Assembly (NCBI GenBank): GCA_947475895.1
Contig: CANJMF010000002.1
Location: 369,504-433,503, forward strand
Source: Fidelibacterota bacterium
Lineage (GTDB): Bacteria; Pseudomonadota; Alphaproteobacteria; Rhodospirillales; Rhodospirillaceae
Direction of reading: 5' to 3'
DNA: 64,000 nt
Part shown: one piece after another, positions 55,006-63,734 of the stretch
Layout: every line of letters starts with the position of its first letter
How positions within the stretch are numbered: position 1 is the first letter of the stretch
Made by a program: the position numbers and the translations under genes
The notes under the pieces: generated by a model
The model's input: the letters and a program-made list of their open reading frames with translations, nothing else
Told to the model about the DNA's origin: nothing
Databases searched by the model: none

Positions 55006-55515
55006 TTAGTCGCAGGTGACGGGGTTTTTGATGCCGACGTCGAGAATTGTTGCCATGCGCCAGCCGTCCGCTGTCTTCTTGTACCAATAGGCTGCCGTTG
55101 CTTCTAACAGCCGCGAACCATCTTTCTTAATACGCTGGAAGCTTAAATTCATGATCGCGTTGTTGGCGCTTAGAACGCAAACGACCGGCTCTTTCGTCAT
55201 AACGGAATGGTCGTATTGCAGTTTCTCGAGGTCGCGATATTGGCTGTCGTACATGTTCGCGACTTTATCGGGCGTCATGATCGTGATGCCTTTGGCGTCG
55301 GATGCAAGGCCGGGATTGGCCCAAACTTTTTCGACGATGCCTTTGGTGTCGTGCGCGGTGAACGTCTGCATGTAGACTTGCGCGGCGGCCACGAGATCGG
55401 TCTTGATCTTCGCGATCTCGGCCGGCGTGAGTTGCGCCTGCTGCGCGTGAGCCGGTGCAGCGCTGTATGCCGCAACAAGCAGAGCAAGCGCAGCCGCGAA
55501 CAAACGAAATTTCAT
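55006..55515 (-). CDS. secreted VTCD-ending protein (paralogue 2)
   Basis: 169 residues from the ATG at 55515, which has GGAG upstream; the frame is open to 55860 but that part overlaps valS. Signal peptide about 1-24 (ending AHAQQ). DTKGIVEKVWANPG, MTPDKVANMYDSQYRDL and the ending VTCD match paralogue 1 at 47039; the identities are clear but the two differ in the last third. Likely periplasmic; NTF2-like fold possible; no function known. Confidence 0.7.
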   Translation of the reverse strand: MKFRLFAAALALLVAAYSAAPAHAQQAQLTPAEIAKIKTDLVAAAQVYMQTFTAHDTKGIVEKVWANPGLASDAKGITIMTPDKVANMYDSQYRDLEKLQYDHSVMTKEPVVCVLSANNAIMNLSFQRIKKDGSRLLEATAAYWYKKTADGWRMATILDVGIKNPVTCD

Positions 55516-55546
55516 GATGATTCTCCAAAGGGTCAGGATGATATGC

Positions 55547-58213
55547 CTATCCGCCGATGCGACTGAGGGCTTCGGCCATTTTAGCGCGGGCGTCGGCGGC
55601 GCCTGTGCGGCGCTCGCGGATTTCGTCGACCGTGGCCGGCGGCGCTTTGGCGACAAAAGACTCATTGGTAAGCTTCTTGTCGTCGTTGGCGATGTCGGCG
55701 TCTTTCTTGGCGATTTCTTTTTTGAGGCGGTCGCGTTCCTTGTCGAGATCGATGACGCCTTCCAGCGGCAACAGGAACGTGGCGTCGCCCACCACCACTT
55801 GGGCGGCGTTGGCGATGTCGGCGTCGTTGGCCGCGATGGTGCTGAGGCGCGCGTTCGCACAAATGAGTGCGTTGTGCGTGAGCAGCCGCACTTTGGTGGC
55901 GGCGCTGCCGCCTTTTACGCTGACGGCCAACTGCAAGCTCGCGGGTACGCTCATTTCGGAGCGCACCGAGCGGATGGCGGTGATGACGTCTACCACCCAA
56001 TCCATTTCCGCTTCGGCGTCGGGGGCGCTTAAGGCTTCGTACTTCGGCCATTGCTGCGCCATGAGCACGCCGGCGCGTGTGATGTTGGCGGCGGTGGCGA
56101 GTTTTTCCCACAGCTCTTGCGTCACGAAAGGAATCATCGGCTGGGCGATGAGCAGGATCTGGTCGATGACCCAGGCGGTGCAGGCGCGCGTTTCGGCGAT
56201 GGCGGCGGCATCGTTCCCTGCAAACACCGGTTTGCAAAATTCCAAATACCAATCGCAGAACGTGCCCCAGGTGAATTGATACAGGCCGTTGGCGGCATCG
56301 TTGAAGCGATAGGCTTCGATGGCGGCGCCCACTGTGTTTGCAGCTTCGGCGGTTTTGGCGACGATCCACTTGTTGAGCGTTGTCTTCACGCCGGAAGGTT
56401 CGAACACCGGAATGATCGCACAGCCGTTCATCTGGCAGAAGCGGGCAGCATTCCAGATTTTGGTGACGAAGTTGCGGTAGCCGGCGATGCGCTGCTCGCT
56501 GAGCTTGATGTCGCGCCCCTGCGCGGCCATGGCAGTCAGCGTGAAGCGCACGGCATCGGTGCCGTAGCTGTTGCATAAGACCAAGGGGTCCATGACGTTG
56601 CCCTTGGACTTGGACATCTTCTGGCCCTTCTCGTCGCGGACCAGGGCGTGGATGTAGATGTTGCGGAACGGCACATCGCCCATGAAGTGCATGCCCATCA
56701 TCATCATGCGGGCGACCCAGAAGAAGATGATGTCGAAGCCGGTGACGAGCACATCGCCGGGATAGTAGCGCGCGAGCTCGGGTGTTTTCTCGGGCCAGCC
56801 CAGCGTGGAGAACGGCCACAGGGCGGACGAGAACCAAGTGTCGAGCACGTCTTCGTCGCGGCGCAGCGCGACGGCATTGCCATAATGCTTGTGCGCCAGC
56901 TCGGCGGCTTCGGCTTCGGTGTAAGCGACAAACGGCGTGTTGTCGGGTCCGTACCATGCGGGGATTTGATGGCCCCACCATAGCTGGCGCGAGATGCACC
57001 ACGGCTGGATGTTGCGCATCCATTCGAAGAAGGTGTTTTCCCAGTTTTTGGGAACGAAGCGCGCGCGGCCGTCTTCGACCGCTTCGATGCACGGCTTTGC
57101 CAGCGTGACGGCGTCGCAGTACCACTGATCCGTAAGCCACGGCTCGATGACGACGCCCGAACGGTCGCCGTAAGGAATCGTCATGGCGTTGGATTCGACT
57201 TTCTCGAGGAGGCCAAGCGCTTCCATTTCGGCCACGACCATGTCGCGCACCTTGGAGCGGTCGAGCCCGCGGAATTTCTCGGGCGCGTTCTCGTTGAGCT
57301 TCGCGTTCATGTCGAACACATTGATCATCGGCAGCTTGTGACGCTTGCCGACGGCGAAGTCGTTGAAGTCGTGGGCGGGCGTGATTTTCACGGCGCCCGA
57401 GCCCTTCTCCGGGTCGGCGTATTCGTCGGCGACGATAGGAATGGCGCGACCCACCAGCGGCAGAATCACGTTCTTGCCGACAAGCGCTTTATAGCGCTCG
57501 TCATCGGGATGAACGGCGACGCCGGTGTCGCCCAACATGGTCTCGGGGCGCGTGGTGCCGACGACAACGAACGTGTCGGGCTGGCCTTCCACCGGATATT
57601 TAAAGAACCACATCTTGCCTTTGGTCTCGCGGTTCTCGACCTCGAGATCGGAAATGGCCGTGTGCAGCTTCGGGTCCCAGTTCACGAGACGCTTGTCGCG
57701 ATAGATCAGGCCTTGGCGGTGAAGCTCGACGAAGACTTTCGTCACGGCTTTCGATAGGCCTTCGTCCATCGTGAAGCGTTCGCGTTTCCAATCGGGCGAT
57801 GCGCCGAGACGACGCAGCTGGTGCGTGATGGTTCCGCCGGATTCTTCTTTCCAGGCCCACACGCGTTTCAGGAACGCTTCGCGGCCCATGTCGCGGCGGT
57901 TTTCGCCGGCTTCGGCCAACTGACGCTCGACGACCATTTGCGTGGCGATGCCGGCGTGATCGGTGCCGGGCTGCCATAGCGCGTCGCGGCCGATCATGCG
58001 GTGATAGCGGATCAGGATGTCTTGCAGCGTGAACGTCAGCGCGTGACCGATATGAAGGCTGCCCGTCACGTTGGGCGGCGGCATCATGATGGTATAAGGC
58101 TTGGCGTTGGAATCGGGATGGGCGGCGAAATCGCCGGCTTTTTCCCAACGGGCGTAGAGGGCTTCTTCGACCTCGGCCGGATTGTAGGTTTTATCGAGTG
58201 TTGTGTCTGACAT
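55547..58213 (-). CDS. valS: valine--tRNA ligase
   Basis: Class I synthetase with editing domain, 888 residues from the ATG at 58213 (MSDTTLDKTYNPAEVEEALY); the open frame extends 48 bases more. PPPNVTGSLHIGHALT near 43 is the HIGH motif; GTTRPETMLGDTGVAVHPDD the editing domain; KMSKSKGN near 540 the KMSKS loop; the C-terminus is a charged coiled coil (IDLDKERDRLKKEIAKKD). It follows popZ by 117 bases. Confidence 0.97.
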   Translation of the reverse strand: MSDTTLDKTYNPAEVEEALYARWEKAGDFAAHPDSNAKPYTIMMPPPNVTGSLHIGHALTFTLQDILIRYHRMIGRDALWQPGTDHAGIATQMVVERQLAEAGENRRDMGREAFLKRVWAWKEESGGTITHQLRRLGASPDWKRERFTMDEGLSKAVTKVFVELHRQGLIYRDKRLVNWDPKLHTAISDLEVENRETKGKMWFFKYPVEGQPDTFVVVGTTRPETMLGDTGVAVHPDDERYKALVGKNVILPLVGRAIPIVADEYADPEKGSGAVKITPAHDFNDFAVGKRHKLPMINVFDMNAKLNENAPEKFRGLDRSKVRDMVVAEMEALGLLEKVESNAMTIPYGDRSGVVIEPWLTDQWYCDAVTLAKPCIEAVEDGRARFVPKNWENTFFEWMRNIQPWCISRQLWWGHQIPAWYGPDNTPFVAYTEAEAAELAHKHYGNAVALRRDEDVLDTWFSSALWPFSTLGWPEKTPELARYYPGDVLVTGFDIIFFWVARMMMMGMHFMGDVPFRNIYIHALVRDEKGQKMSKSKGNVMDPLVLCNSYGTDAVRFTLTAMAAQGRDIKLSEQRIAGYRNFVTKIWNAARFCQMNGCAIIPVFEPSGVKTTLNKWIVAKTAEAANTVGAAIEAYRFNDAANGLYQFTWGTFCDWYLEFCKPVFAGNDAAAIAETRACTAWVIDQILLIAQPMIPFVTQELWEKLATAANITRAGVLMAQQWPKYEALSAPDAEAEMDWVVDVITAIRSVRSEMSVPASLQLAVSVKGGSAATKVRLLTHNALICANARLSTIAANDADIANAAQVVVGDATFLLPLEGVIDLDKERDRLKKEIAKKDADIANDDKKLTNESFVAKAPPATVDEIRERRTGAADARAKMAEALSRIGG

Positions 58214-58290
58214 AGGGCGAGGATTTACCTGCCCTGTCACGACGGCGCAACCCGGCTTCATGCGTCAAACAGCACATGAGTCGTGGAATG

Positions 58291-58325
58291 GGAGGCCCCC
58301 GGCTTTCGCCGGAGCGACCGGTGGA
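58291..58325. repeat. REP-like palindrome
   Basis: CCGGC-TTTC-GCCGG stem within GGCCCCCGGCTTTCGCCGG in the gap between valS and popZ. A similar GGC-TTxC-GCC stem is at 62998-63015. Probably a small dispersed palindromic element. Confidence is modest, as only two members are visible here. Confidence 0.45.
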
Positions 58326-58330
58326 GAGGG

Positions 58331-58972
58331 TTACATGCGCTCCGAGCGGGAGGCGATGCGTTCGATCTCTTGCTTCACGACGCGCTCGACCATGTAAGGC
58401 AGATTGCTGTCGAGCCACTGCTTGAGAATCGGCGTGCAGATCTCGCGCACCAACTGTTCGAGCGTGAGGCCGTGGTTGCCGAGCTGCACCGCACGTTCGC
58501 GGGCAACAGCGTTGGCTAGTTGCGAGATCGAAGCGCCCGATGCTTGGGCAACGGCATTGGAGACGAGCCCCTGGCCGTAGTCGTAGTTGCCTTGCGGCGC
58601 GAACGACGGCGCCGGATCGTGGTGATGATCGCCAAAGAGCGGTTCCTCGGTCTGTTCGACCATCATGGAATCCGTCAGTTGCAGCGGCATATCGGGTTCC
58701 GCTTCAGGCATGAAAACGGGGTCTTCCTCGGGCACGTCGTCGAAAATCGACACGACGGGCTCGTCGGGCGCGAATTCCATAACGGGCTCGGGTTCCGGCT
58801 CGAACACGGGTTCGGGTTCAGGCTCCGGTTCAGGAGGCGGCGGTGGTGGTGGCGGAGGCGCAGCCTCAGCCGGCGCAGGCTTCGCAGCCTCTCCGTCATC
58901 TTCTGACAAAATCTTACGGATGGAGGCGAGAATGTCCTCCATCGATGGTTCTTGCTGACCGTCGGCGCTCAT
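58331..58972 (-). CDS. popZ: cell-pole-organising protein PopZ (DUF2497)
   Basis: Polar scaffold that anchors the chromosome origin and cell-cycle regulators in Alphaproteobacteria. 213 residues. N-terminal helix QEPSMEDILASIRKILSEDD near 7-26; a long Pro/Glu/acidic disordered segment (about 30-100, [16 protein letters not shown]); and the C-terminal multimerising helices (about 150-210) with LTLEQLVREICTPILKQWLD and LPYMVERVVKQEIERI. Gene order tolC-popZ-valS matches that in Caulobacter relatives. Confidence 0.9.
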   Translation of the reverse strand: MSADGQQEPSMEDILASIRKILSEDDGEAAKPAPAEAAPPPPPPPPPEPEPEPEPVFEPEPEPVMEFAPDEPVVSIFDDVPEEDPVFMPEAEPDMPLQLTDSMMVEQTEEPLFGDHHHDPAPSFAPQGNYDYGQGLVSNAVAQASGASISQLANAVARERAVQLGNHGLTLEQLVREICTPILKQWLDSNLPYMVERVVKQEIERIASRSERM

Positions 58973-59120
58973 GCGGTTTGACCATTCCCCAGCAGCTTTT
59001 TGCCGCTCATTTGGTCAGAGTGTAAGTGAATTAGTTAAAGAATTCTATAACATAGCCACACTCACGCGAGCGAGCCATCTTCCGGCCCGTTTCGCGTGCG
59101 CTGAGCGCGTACCTATTCGA

Positions 59121-60539
59121 TTAACGGTGAGACGCGTCTTTGTCGGCGGCGGAATCCGATCCGAACGCCTTGTATTTCACGTCGTTATAGTGCGCGACTG
59201 GATCATAGAGCGGCACGTTCAGGCCAAGATCGTTGGCCGTGAGCGAGCCCATGGCCGCCAAAAGCTGATGGGCGGCGACCGCTTGATCGTGTTGCGAGCG
59301 GACAAGGTTCACGCGGGAATTCAAAAGCGTTTGCTCGGCGTCCAGGACGTCGAGAACGGTACGCGAGCCGACTTCGGCTTCGCGCTGCGTGCCTTCGAGC
59401 GCGATTTCATTGGCCGAAATCTGCGACGCGTAGGAAACGTTTTGAGCGGAGTTGGACTGGAAACTTTCCCAAGCCGTGGTCGCTGAATTGCGTGCGTCGA
59501 GCTTGGCTTGATCGGCGACGGAGCGCTGCTGGCCAGCGACGTGCTTGGCTTGGCGCAAACGCGCATATTCCGCGCCCTGCTGATAGAGCGGCACGACGAG
59601 CTGAGCTTGGGCCACGATCCCTTCGACACGCGATTTGTCCGCGACCGTATTCCAAGACCGGGTGTACTGACCGATCACGTTGACGCTGGGCAACAGATCG
59701 CCCCGGACCACCGTGATGTTCTCGCTGGCGGCTTTGGCGGAATAATCGGCCGCCATGTAATTGGGATTAGCTGCAATGGCCGTCGAAACCGCCAGATCGA
59801 GGCTGGGCGGCAGATTGGCCGGCAACATCGGTTGAGCCAAATTTTCGGGCAGTTTGCCAACGACGTTCTCATAAGCCGAGCGCGCCTGCTGCAAGAGGCC
59901 CTCGGCTTGAACGAGCGCTGCTTTCGCGCCGGCCAAGCTGGCTTCGGATTGCGCGACGTCGGTGCGGGTGATTTCGCCCACGCGGAAGCGGTCGTTTGTC
60001 GCTTCGAGTTGGCGATTCAGGACCTGAACTTGGTTACGGTTGAGGTCGGCCACGGCTTGATATTCGAGGACGTCGAAGTAGGACGTCGCGACCTGAAGCA
60101 TGACCGCGGCTTCGGTCGCCTCGAGGCGGGCGCGCTGCGCCATCACTTGATCGTTTGCTTGAGCTGTGCCCGCTACCGTCTTGAATCCACGAAATAAAGG
60201 TTGCGTGAACTGACCGACGATTTGCTCTTGTGTCCGCAAGGTCGTGCCGCCGACGGTGACGGTCCCTGGACCCGACGCGGTGCTCAAAATTTCGGTCTCG
60301 TTGCGGTTCCGGGTCACCAAGCCGTTCACGGTCAGGGTGGGACGCCAACCAGAAATGGCGATGGGAACGTTTTCGTCCGTGGCGCGCAGCTGAGCGCGCG
60401 CGGCCTGTAGGTTTGGATTGGCTTGATAGGCCATTGCCATGGCCTCTTGCAGCGTTTCGGCGTTGGCCGGAGCCGCCACAAATGAAGCGATCGCGCTGCT
60501 CGCCAGAAGTGCGCGCACAAAATTTTTGGTCAGTTTCAT
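59121..60539 (-). CDS. tolC: TolC family outer-membrane channel
   Basis: 472 residues. Signal peptide about 1-27 (ANAE). Typical TolC repeats: AMAMAYQANPNLQAARAQLRATDEN near 32 and the second at VVRGDLLPSVNVIGQYTRSW; coiled-coil periplasmic helices between, and EVGSRTVLDVLDAEQTLLNSR near 400. Trimeric exit duct for tripartite export, with an AcrAB-type or type I partner elsewhere. popZ follows after a 148-base gap. Confidence 0.93.
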   Translation of the reverse strand: MKLTKNFVRALLASSAIASFVAAPANAETLQEAMAMAYQANPNLQAARAQLRATDENVPIAISGWRPTLTVNGLVTRNRNETEILSTASGPGTVTVGGTTLRTQEQIVGQFTQPLFRGFKTVAGTAQANDQVMAQRARLEATEAAVMLQVATSYFDVLEYQAVADLNRNQVQVLNRQLEATNDRFRVGEITRTDVAQSEASLAGAKAALVQAEGLLQQARSAYENVVGKLPENLAQPMLPANLPPSLDLAVSTAIAANPNYMAADYSAKAASENITVVRGDLLPSVNVIGQYTRSWNTVADKSRVEGIVAQAQLVVPLYQQGAEYARLRQAKHVAGQQRSVADQAKLDARNSATTAWESFQSNSAQNVSYASQISANEIALEGTQREAEVGSRTVLDVLDAEQTLLNSRVNLVRSQHDQAVAAHQLLAAMGSLTANDLGLNVPLYDPVAHYNDVKYKAFGSDSAADKDASHR

Positions 60540-60757
60540 CGCCCCAGTCCCGTCTCTAAACCCAACGCGTCGCTTAAGAATCCCCCGCCCCTATAGGGCG
60601 TAGCTCTATCCGATGGCCAACGCGAACACCATCGCTTTCATGTAACTTTTTGTGACTCTTCGATTATTTCGACTTTATTGCGGCGCAAACCGCAAACTGA
60701 CTCTGATCATGATTCACAACGGATATATTTCCAAGTGTAAAATAAATCCGAGCGAAT

Positions 60758-61960
60758 TTACCCGCGCCGCAAAAGTGGCGCGCACATCAAAGCACCCATC
60801 AGTGAAAGAACACTAAAAACGCCGCCGGCCGTGAATGTGGCCGCTGAGCCGAGTGTCTCCCACAGAAGCCCCGCCAACACACTCGACGCAATGATTGCGA
60901 GCCCCATGATGAGATTAAATAAGCCGAAGGCCGACGCGCGGACATGGGACGGCGCGGCCAGCGCCACGATCGCGGACATGACACCCTGACTCAGCCCCAA
61001 GTGCAGGCCCCAAATCGCGACACCGGCCATGATCCACGGCAGCGACGGCGCAAATACGAACAGCGCATGGGCACAGGCCAAGACGACGCAACTGGCGATC
61101 AGTAGCCAGACGGGCGGAACGCGGTCGGCCAACGCGCCCGCCGGATAAGACACCAGCGCGAAGACAACATTCATAATGACCAGCACCAACGGCATCAGGG
61201 CGGGCGATAGCCCCTGCTCCTGAGCCCGTAAAATAAGGAATGCTTCGCTAAATCGAGCCATTGTGAGACCCGCACCAATGGCGATAACCGCCCAAAACGA
61301 CGGCGGCAGACTGAGTGCGGCGCGTAAACTCCAGCGTTTGTCTTTCTGCGGTGTTTTGTCCGCCGGCTCTTGAACGCCCAGCCAGAGCACAAATACGGCC
61401 AAGGTGGCGGGAATGACGGCCACCCAGAAGACAGCGCGAACATCAAAGCCGCACCAGATCATGAGCGCCATGGCACCAAGCGGCCCGGCGACCGCGCCGA
61501 CGGTATCCAGCCCCTGACGCAGACCAAACGCGGCCCCTTGAAGCTCCGGCGGCGTGATGTCGGCAATGAGAGCGTCGCGCGGCGCGCCACGAATCCCCTT
61601 TCCGAACCGATCCGACATTCTTGCGAAAATCACCATGGGAACTGAGGTGGCGATGGCAAACAGCGGCTTCGATACCGCCGCCAATGAATAGCCGACTATG
61701 GTTAGAGATTTCCGGGCTTGCAGCTTATCGCTGAGAATACCCGAGCCCAGTTTGGTGATGGCGGTGAATCCCTCGGCCACGCCTTCGATCAGGCCGAGCA
61801 TGACGACGCTGGCGCCGAGGGTGTGAACAAGAAAAATCGGAAGAATGCTGTGGATCGCCTCAGAGGCCGTATCCATCAGCAGGCTGGTAATCCCGAGGGC
61901 CCATATAGCTGGAGACAGCCGCCGCCATGCCGAAAATGTGCTGGGAGGTGACGGCGCCAC
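60758..61960 (-). CDS. MFS transporter
   Basis: 400 residues from a GTG start; 12 helices. The loop 2-3 segment RFGKGIRGAPRDALIADI near 117 matches MFS signature motifs; the substrate cannot be read. It lies 15 bases after the Pcm-like gene, and downstream tolC follows after about 220 bases. In many relatives the Pcm-like gene abuts tolC, so this gene looks inserted. Confidence 0.85.
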   Translation of the reverse strand: MAPSPPSTFSAWRRLSPAIWALGITSLLMDTASEAIHSILPIFLVHTLGASVVMLGLIEGVAEGFTAITKLGSGILSDKLQARKSLTIVGYSLAAVSKPLFAIATSVPMVIFARMSDRFGKGIRGAPRDALIADITPPELQGAAFGLRQGLDTVGAVAGPLGAMALMIWCGFDVRAVFWVAVIPATLAVFVLWLGVQEPADKTPQKDKRWSLRAALSLPPSFWAVIAIGAGLTMARFSEAFLILRAQEQGLSPALMPLVLVIMNVVFALVSYPAGALADRVPPVWLLIASCVVLACAHALFVFAPSLPWIMAGVAIWGLHLGLSQGVMSAIVALAAPSHVRASAFGLFNLIMGLAIIASSVLAGLLWETLGSAATFTAGGVFSVLSLMGALMCAPLLRRG

Positions 61961-61975
61961 GTCGCCGACTGGACG

Positions 61976-62626
61976 CTAGAAAACGAATTTCGGCTGCGGC
62001 TCGAAGCCCGGAAGGATGGCCGTCGCGGCGTCGAATTCCTGACGCATGCCGAAGGCATTGCCGATGCGCGTCACAAGAGTCGCGCGGCCGGTTGGCCCTT
62101 GGCGCACGATCGCCACGAGGCGGCCGCCGTCGGCGAGTTGGAGCTTTAAGGCTTCGGGAATAACGGTCACCCCACCTTCGACGAGAATCACATCATAGGG
62201 ACCGCGCGCCGCCCAGCCGGTGCGAAGATCACCCATCACGACGGTGGCGTTATTAACGGACAGCTCGCTCAGCGTCCGGGCGGCCGAATCCGTCAGCTCG
62301 CGATCGCTTTCCACGGCCACGACGGTGCGGACCATGCGCGAAAGCACGGCGGCGCTATAGCCGGTACCGCCGCCAACAATGAGCGCGGTGTCGGTTTCGG
62401 CGACGTCCGCGAGCTGCAAAAGGCGGGCAAGTACCATGGGTTCCATGAGGAAGCGTCCCTTCCCCAACGGCAGATCCTCGTCCACGTAAGCAAAGCCGCG
62501 CGAGGCCTCTGGCACGAACTTTTCGCGCGGCACTTGGCCCAAGGCATCGACCACCAGCGGGTCGGTGACCTCATTGGTGCGGATTTGGCTGGCCACCATC
62601 TTTTTGCGTGCGGCGGCGAAATCCAT
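61976..62626 (-). CDS. protein-L-isoaspartate O-methyltransferase-like protein (Pcm paralogue)
   Basis: 216 residues. SAM motif I LIVGGGTGYSAAVLSRM near 83; RTNEVTDPLVVDALGQVPREKFVPE near 17; GRFLMEPMVLARLLQ near 58. The Pcm fold is clear, but motif I has Gly-rich VGGGTGY and the substrate segment lacks the QPMVV-like signature of the other Pcm gene in this window, so the target may differ. In related genomes this gene usually precedes tolC; here the MFS gene intervenes. Confidence 0.85.
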   Translation of the reverse strand: MDFAAARKKMVASQIRTNEVTDPLVVDALGQVPREKFVPEASRGFAYVDEDLPLGKGRFLMEPMVLARLLQLADVAETDTALIVGGGTGYSAAVLSRMVRTVVAVESDRELTDSAARTLSELSVNNATVVMGDLRTGWAARGPYDVILVEGGVTVIPEALKLQLADGGRLVAIVRQGPTGRATLVTRIGNAFGMRQEFDAATAILPGFEPQPKFVF

Positions 62627-62730
62627 GATCAGTCCCCAAACATAAAGGCGAATTGTATGTCACCGCTTATACGCGGGCCGGGCTAAATTCTCAACGGTAG
62701 CCAAGGTCTTATTGGCCGATTCATCGCTGC

Positions 62731-62760
62731 TTGACCCCACCATAGGCCGCCATCTATATA
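62731..62760 (+). promoter_or_regulatory. sigma-70-type promoter for the tRNA genes
   Basis: TTGACC (62731-62736), an 18-base spacer, then TATATA (62755-62760), 32 bases before tRNA-Cys. Both boxes are near consensus. Confidence 0.6.
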
Positions 62761-62763
62761 ACG

Positions 62764-62783
62764 CCGGCCTCGCGAGAGGCCGG
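62764..62783 (+). other. GNRA-capped hairpin before tRNA-Cys
   Basis: CCGGCCTC-GCGA-GAGGCCGG, eight pairs with a GCGA tetraloop, ending ten bases before tRNA-Cys. It overlaps the expected transcription start, so it could be a tRNA leader hairpin or an upstream terminator stem. Confidence 0.5.
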
Positions 62784-62792
62784 TGGCACAAG

Positions 62793-62866
62793 GGCCGAGT
62801 GGCAGAGTGGCCATGCAGCGGATTGCAAATCCGCGTACGTCGGTTCGATTCCGGCCTCGGCCTCCA
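62793..62866 (+). tRNA. tRNA-Cys (GCA)
   Basis: 74 bases. Acceptor stem GGCCGAG pairs with CTCGGCC; anticodon GCA at 62825-62827 in the loop TTGCAAA; T arm with GGTTCGATTCC; discriminator T and encoded CCA at 62864-62866. The anticodon decides Cys. Confidence 0.95.
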
Positions 62867-62882
62867 CTAAATGATGCGCTGT

Positions 62883-62957
62883 TCCGGCGTAGCTCAATGG
62901 TAGAGCACGCGGCTGTTAACCGCGGGGTTACAGGTTCGAGTCCTGTCGCCGGAGCCA
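62883..62957 (+). tRNA. tRNA-Asn (GTT)
   Basis: 75 bases. Acceptor TCCGGCG pairs with CGCCGGA; anticodon GTT at 62915-62917; D arm AGCTCAATGGTAGAGC; T arm with GGTTCGAGTCC; discriminator G and encoded CCA. It lies 16 bases after tRNA-Cys, probably one transcript. Confidence 0.95.
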
Positions 62958-62997
62958 TCATCTTCGTAAAATAAGCAAAACGTCTGTTTGTCCTGAA

Positions 62998-63015
62998 CCC
63001 CGGCTTACGCCGGGG
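62998..63015. repeat. palindrome after tRNA-Asn, similar to the one at 58291
   Basis: CCCCGGC-TTAC-GCCGGGG, seven pairs. No T run follows, so it is either a processing or stop hairpin for the tRNA transcript or a second copy of the REP-like element. Confidence 0.5.
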
Positions 63016-63026
63016 TGGCAGGGTTC

Positions 63027-63206
63027 TTAGAACCCCGCGACGTCCATAAGTTCTTCAACGAGCGCTTCAGGACATGTCGCGATCAGCGGCGCAAACTTAT
63101 CGATTTCCAGCATCTGATTGTCGTCCCTGCCCCATTCGGCGGCAGCTTCAAACACCTCGGGCGTCTGAGAATGCGCCTTGGCCGACTTCGGCGCAGGCCC
63201 GCTCAT
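63027..63206 (-). CDS. 59-codon hypothetical protein coupled to the DUF1328 gene
   Basis: 59 residues, start at 63206, sharing four bases (ATGA) with the stop of the DUF1328 gene, so translation is probably coupled. Starts [20 protein letters not shown]; the body [20 protein letters not shown] and [12 protein letters not shown] suggest two short helices. No membrane helix, so it is soluble. I recognise no family. Confidence 0.55.
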   Translation of the reverse strand: MSGPAPKSAKAHSQTPEVFEAAAEWGRDDNQMLEIDKFAPLIATCPEALVEELMDVAGF

Positions 63207-63382
63207 CGCCCGGTGGCTTTCTTAAAGACCGTGAGTCCGAGGACAAGCATCGCCAGGAAAATGACGAGGAAGATGAAAAATAGGACTTTTGCGATGCCGA
63301 TTGATGCCCCGGCGACGCCGGTAAAGCCCAAAAGACCGGCAATTAAGCCGAATACCAAGAATATGAATGCCCATTTCAGCAT
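63203..63382 (-). CDS. DUF1328-family small membrane protein
   Basis: 59 residues from the ATG at 63382, with GGGAAG upstream; the open frame goes further to 63508 without support. Two helices: [21 protein letters not shown] and [20 protein letters not shown], as in DUF1328/YtjA proteins, which are commonly stress-linked. Ends KKATGR. Upstream partner of the 59-codon ORF. Confidence 0.85.
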   Translation of the reverse strand: MLKWAFIFLVFGLIAGLLGFTGVAGASIGIAKVLFFIFLVIFLAMLVLGLTVFKKATGR

Positions 63383-63734
63383 GTTTGTACTTCCCAATAA
63401 GCGTTGCGCGAATAACGCACCACAACTAAAATTGTTCGGCAGCCCTTCAAACAGGCCCTCATTAGACACCCGACCAGTCATTACCGATTGACGGCCGCAT
63501 ATTGCCAAGGCCTATCATTGGCGGCAGGTCATTCGATTTATTCGTGGCCTCGGGGAGAAGGCAATTACTGGGAAGGGTAATTGCAGATTTGCCGACAGGG
63601 CCTGTGAGCCAAGTATCTCCGTTTTGGAGCGGAGACGCGTACGCATTTGACGTCGCGTAGGTCGATACGTTTTTAAACGTCGCTCTTTTTTTTGTCGTGT
63701 TCGCTTTTTCTTTTTGAACCTTGGGGGGACTACA
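63383..63734. other. intergenic region between DUF1328 and TonB-dependent receptor genes
   Basis: 352 bases without a gene. It contains the inverted repeat GCAATTAC (63561-63568) / GTAATTGC (63577-63584) with an eight-base loop, and a T-rich stretch near 63681-63715 after ACGTTTTTAAACGT. Divergent start regions must lie here. Confidence 0.5.

Noticed and set aside
55662..57140. 492-codon minus-strand frame inside valS
   Set aside because: Alternative frame of valS; basic, motif-free translation.
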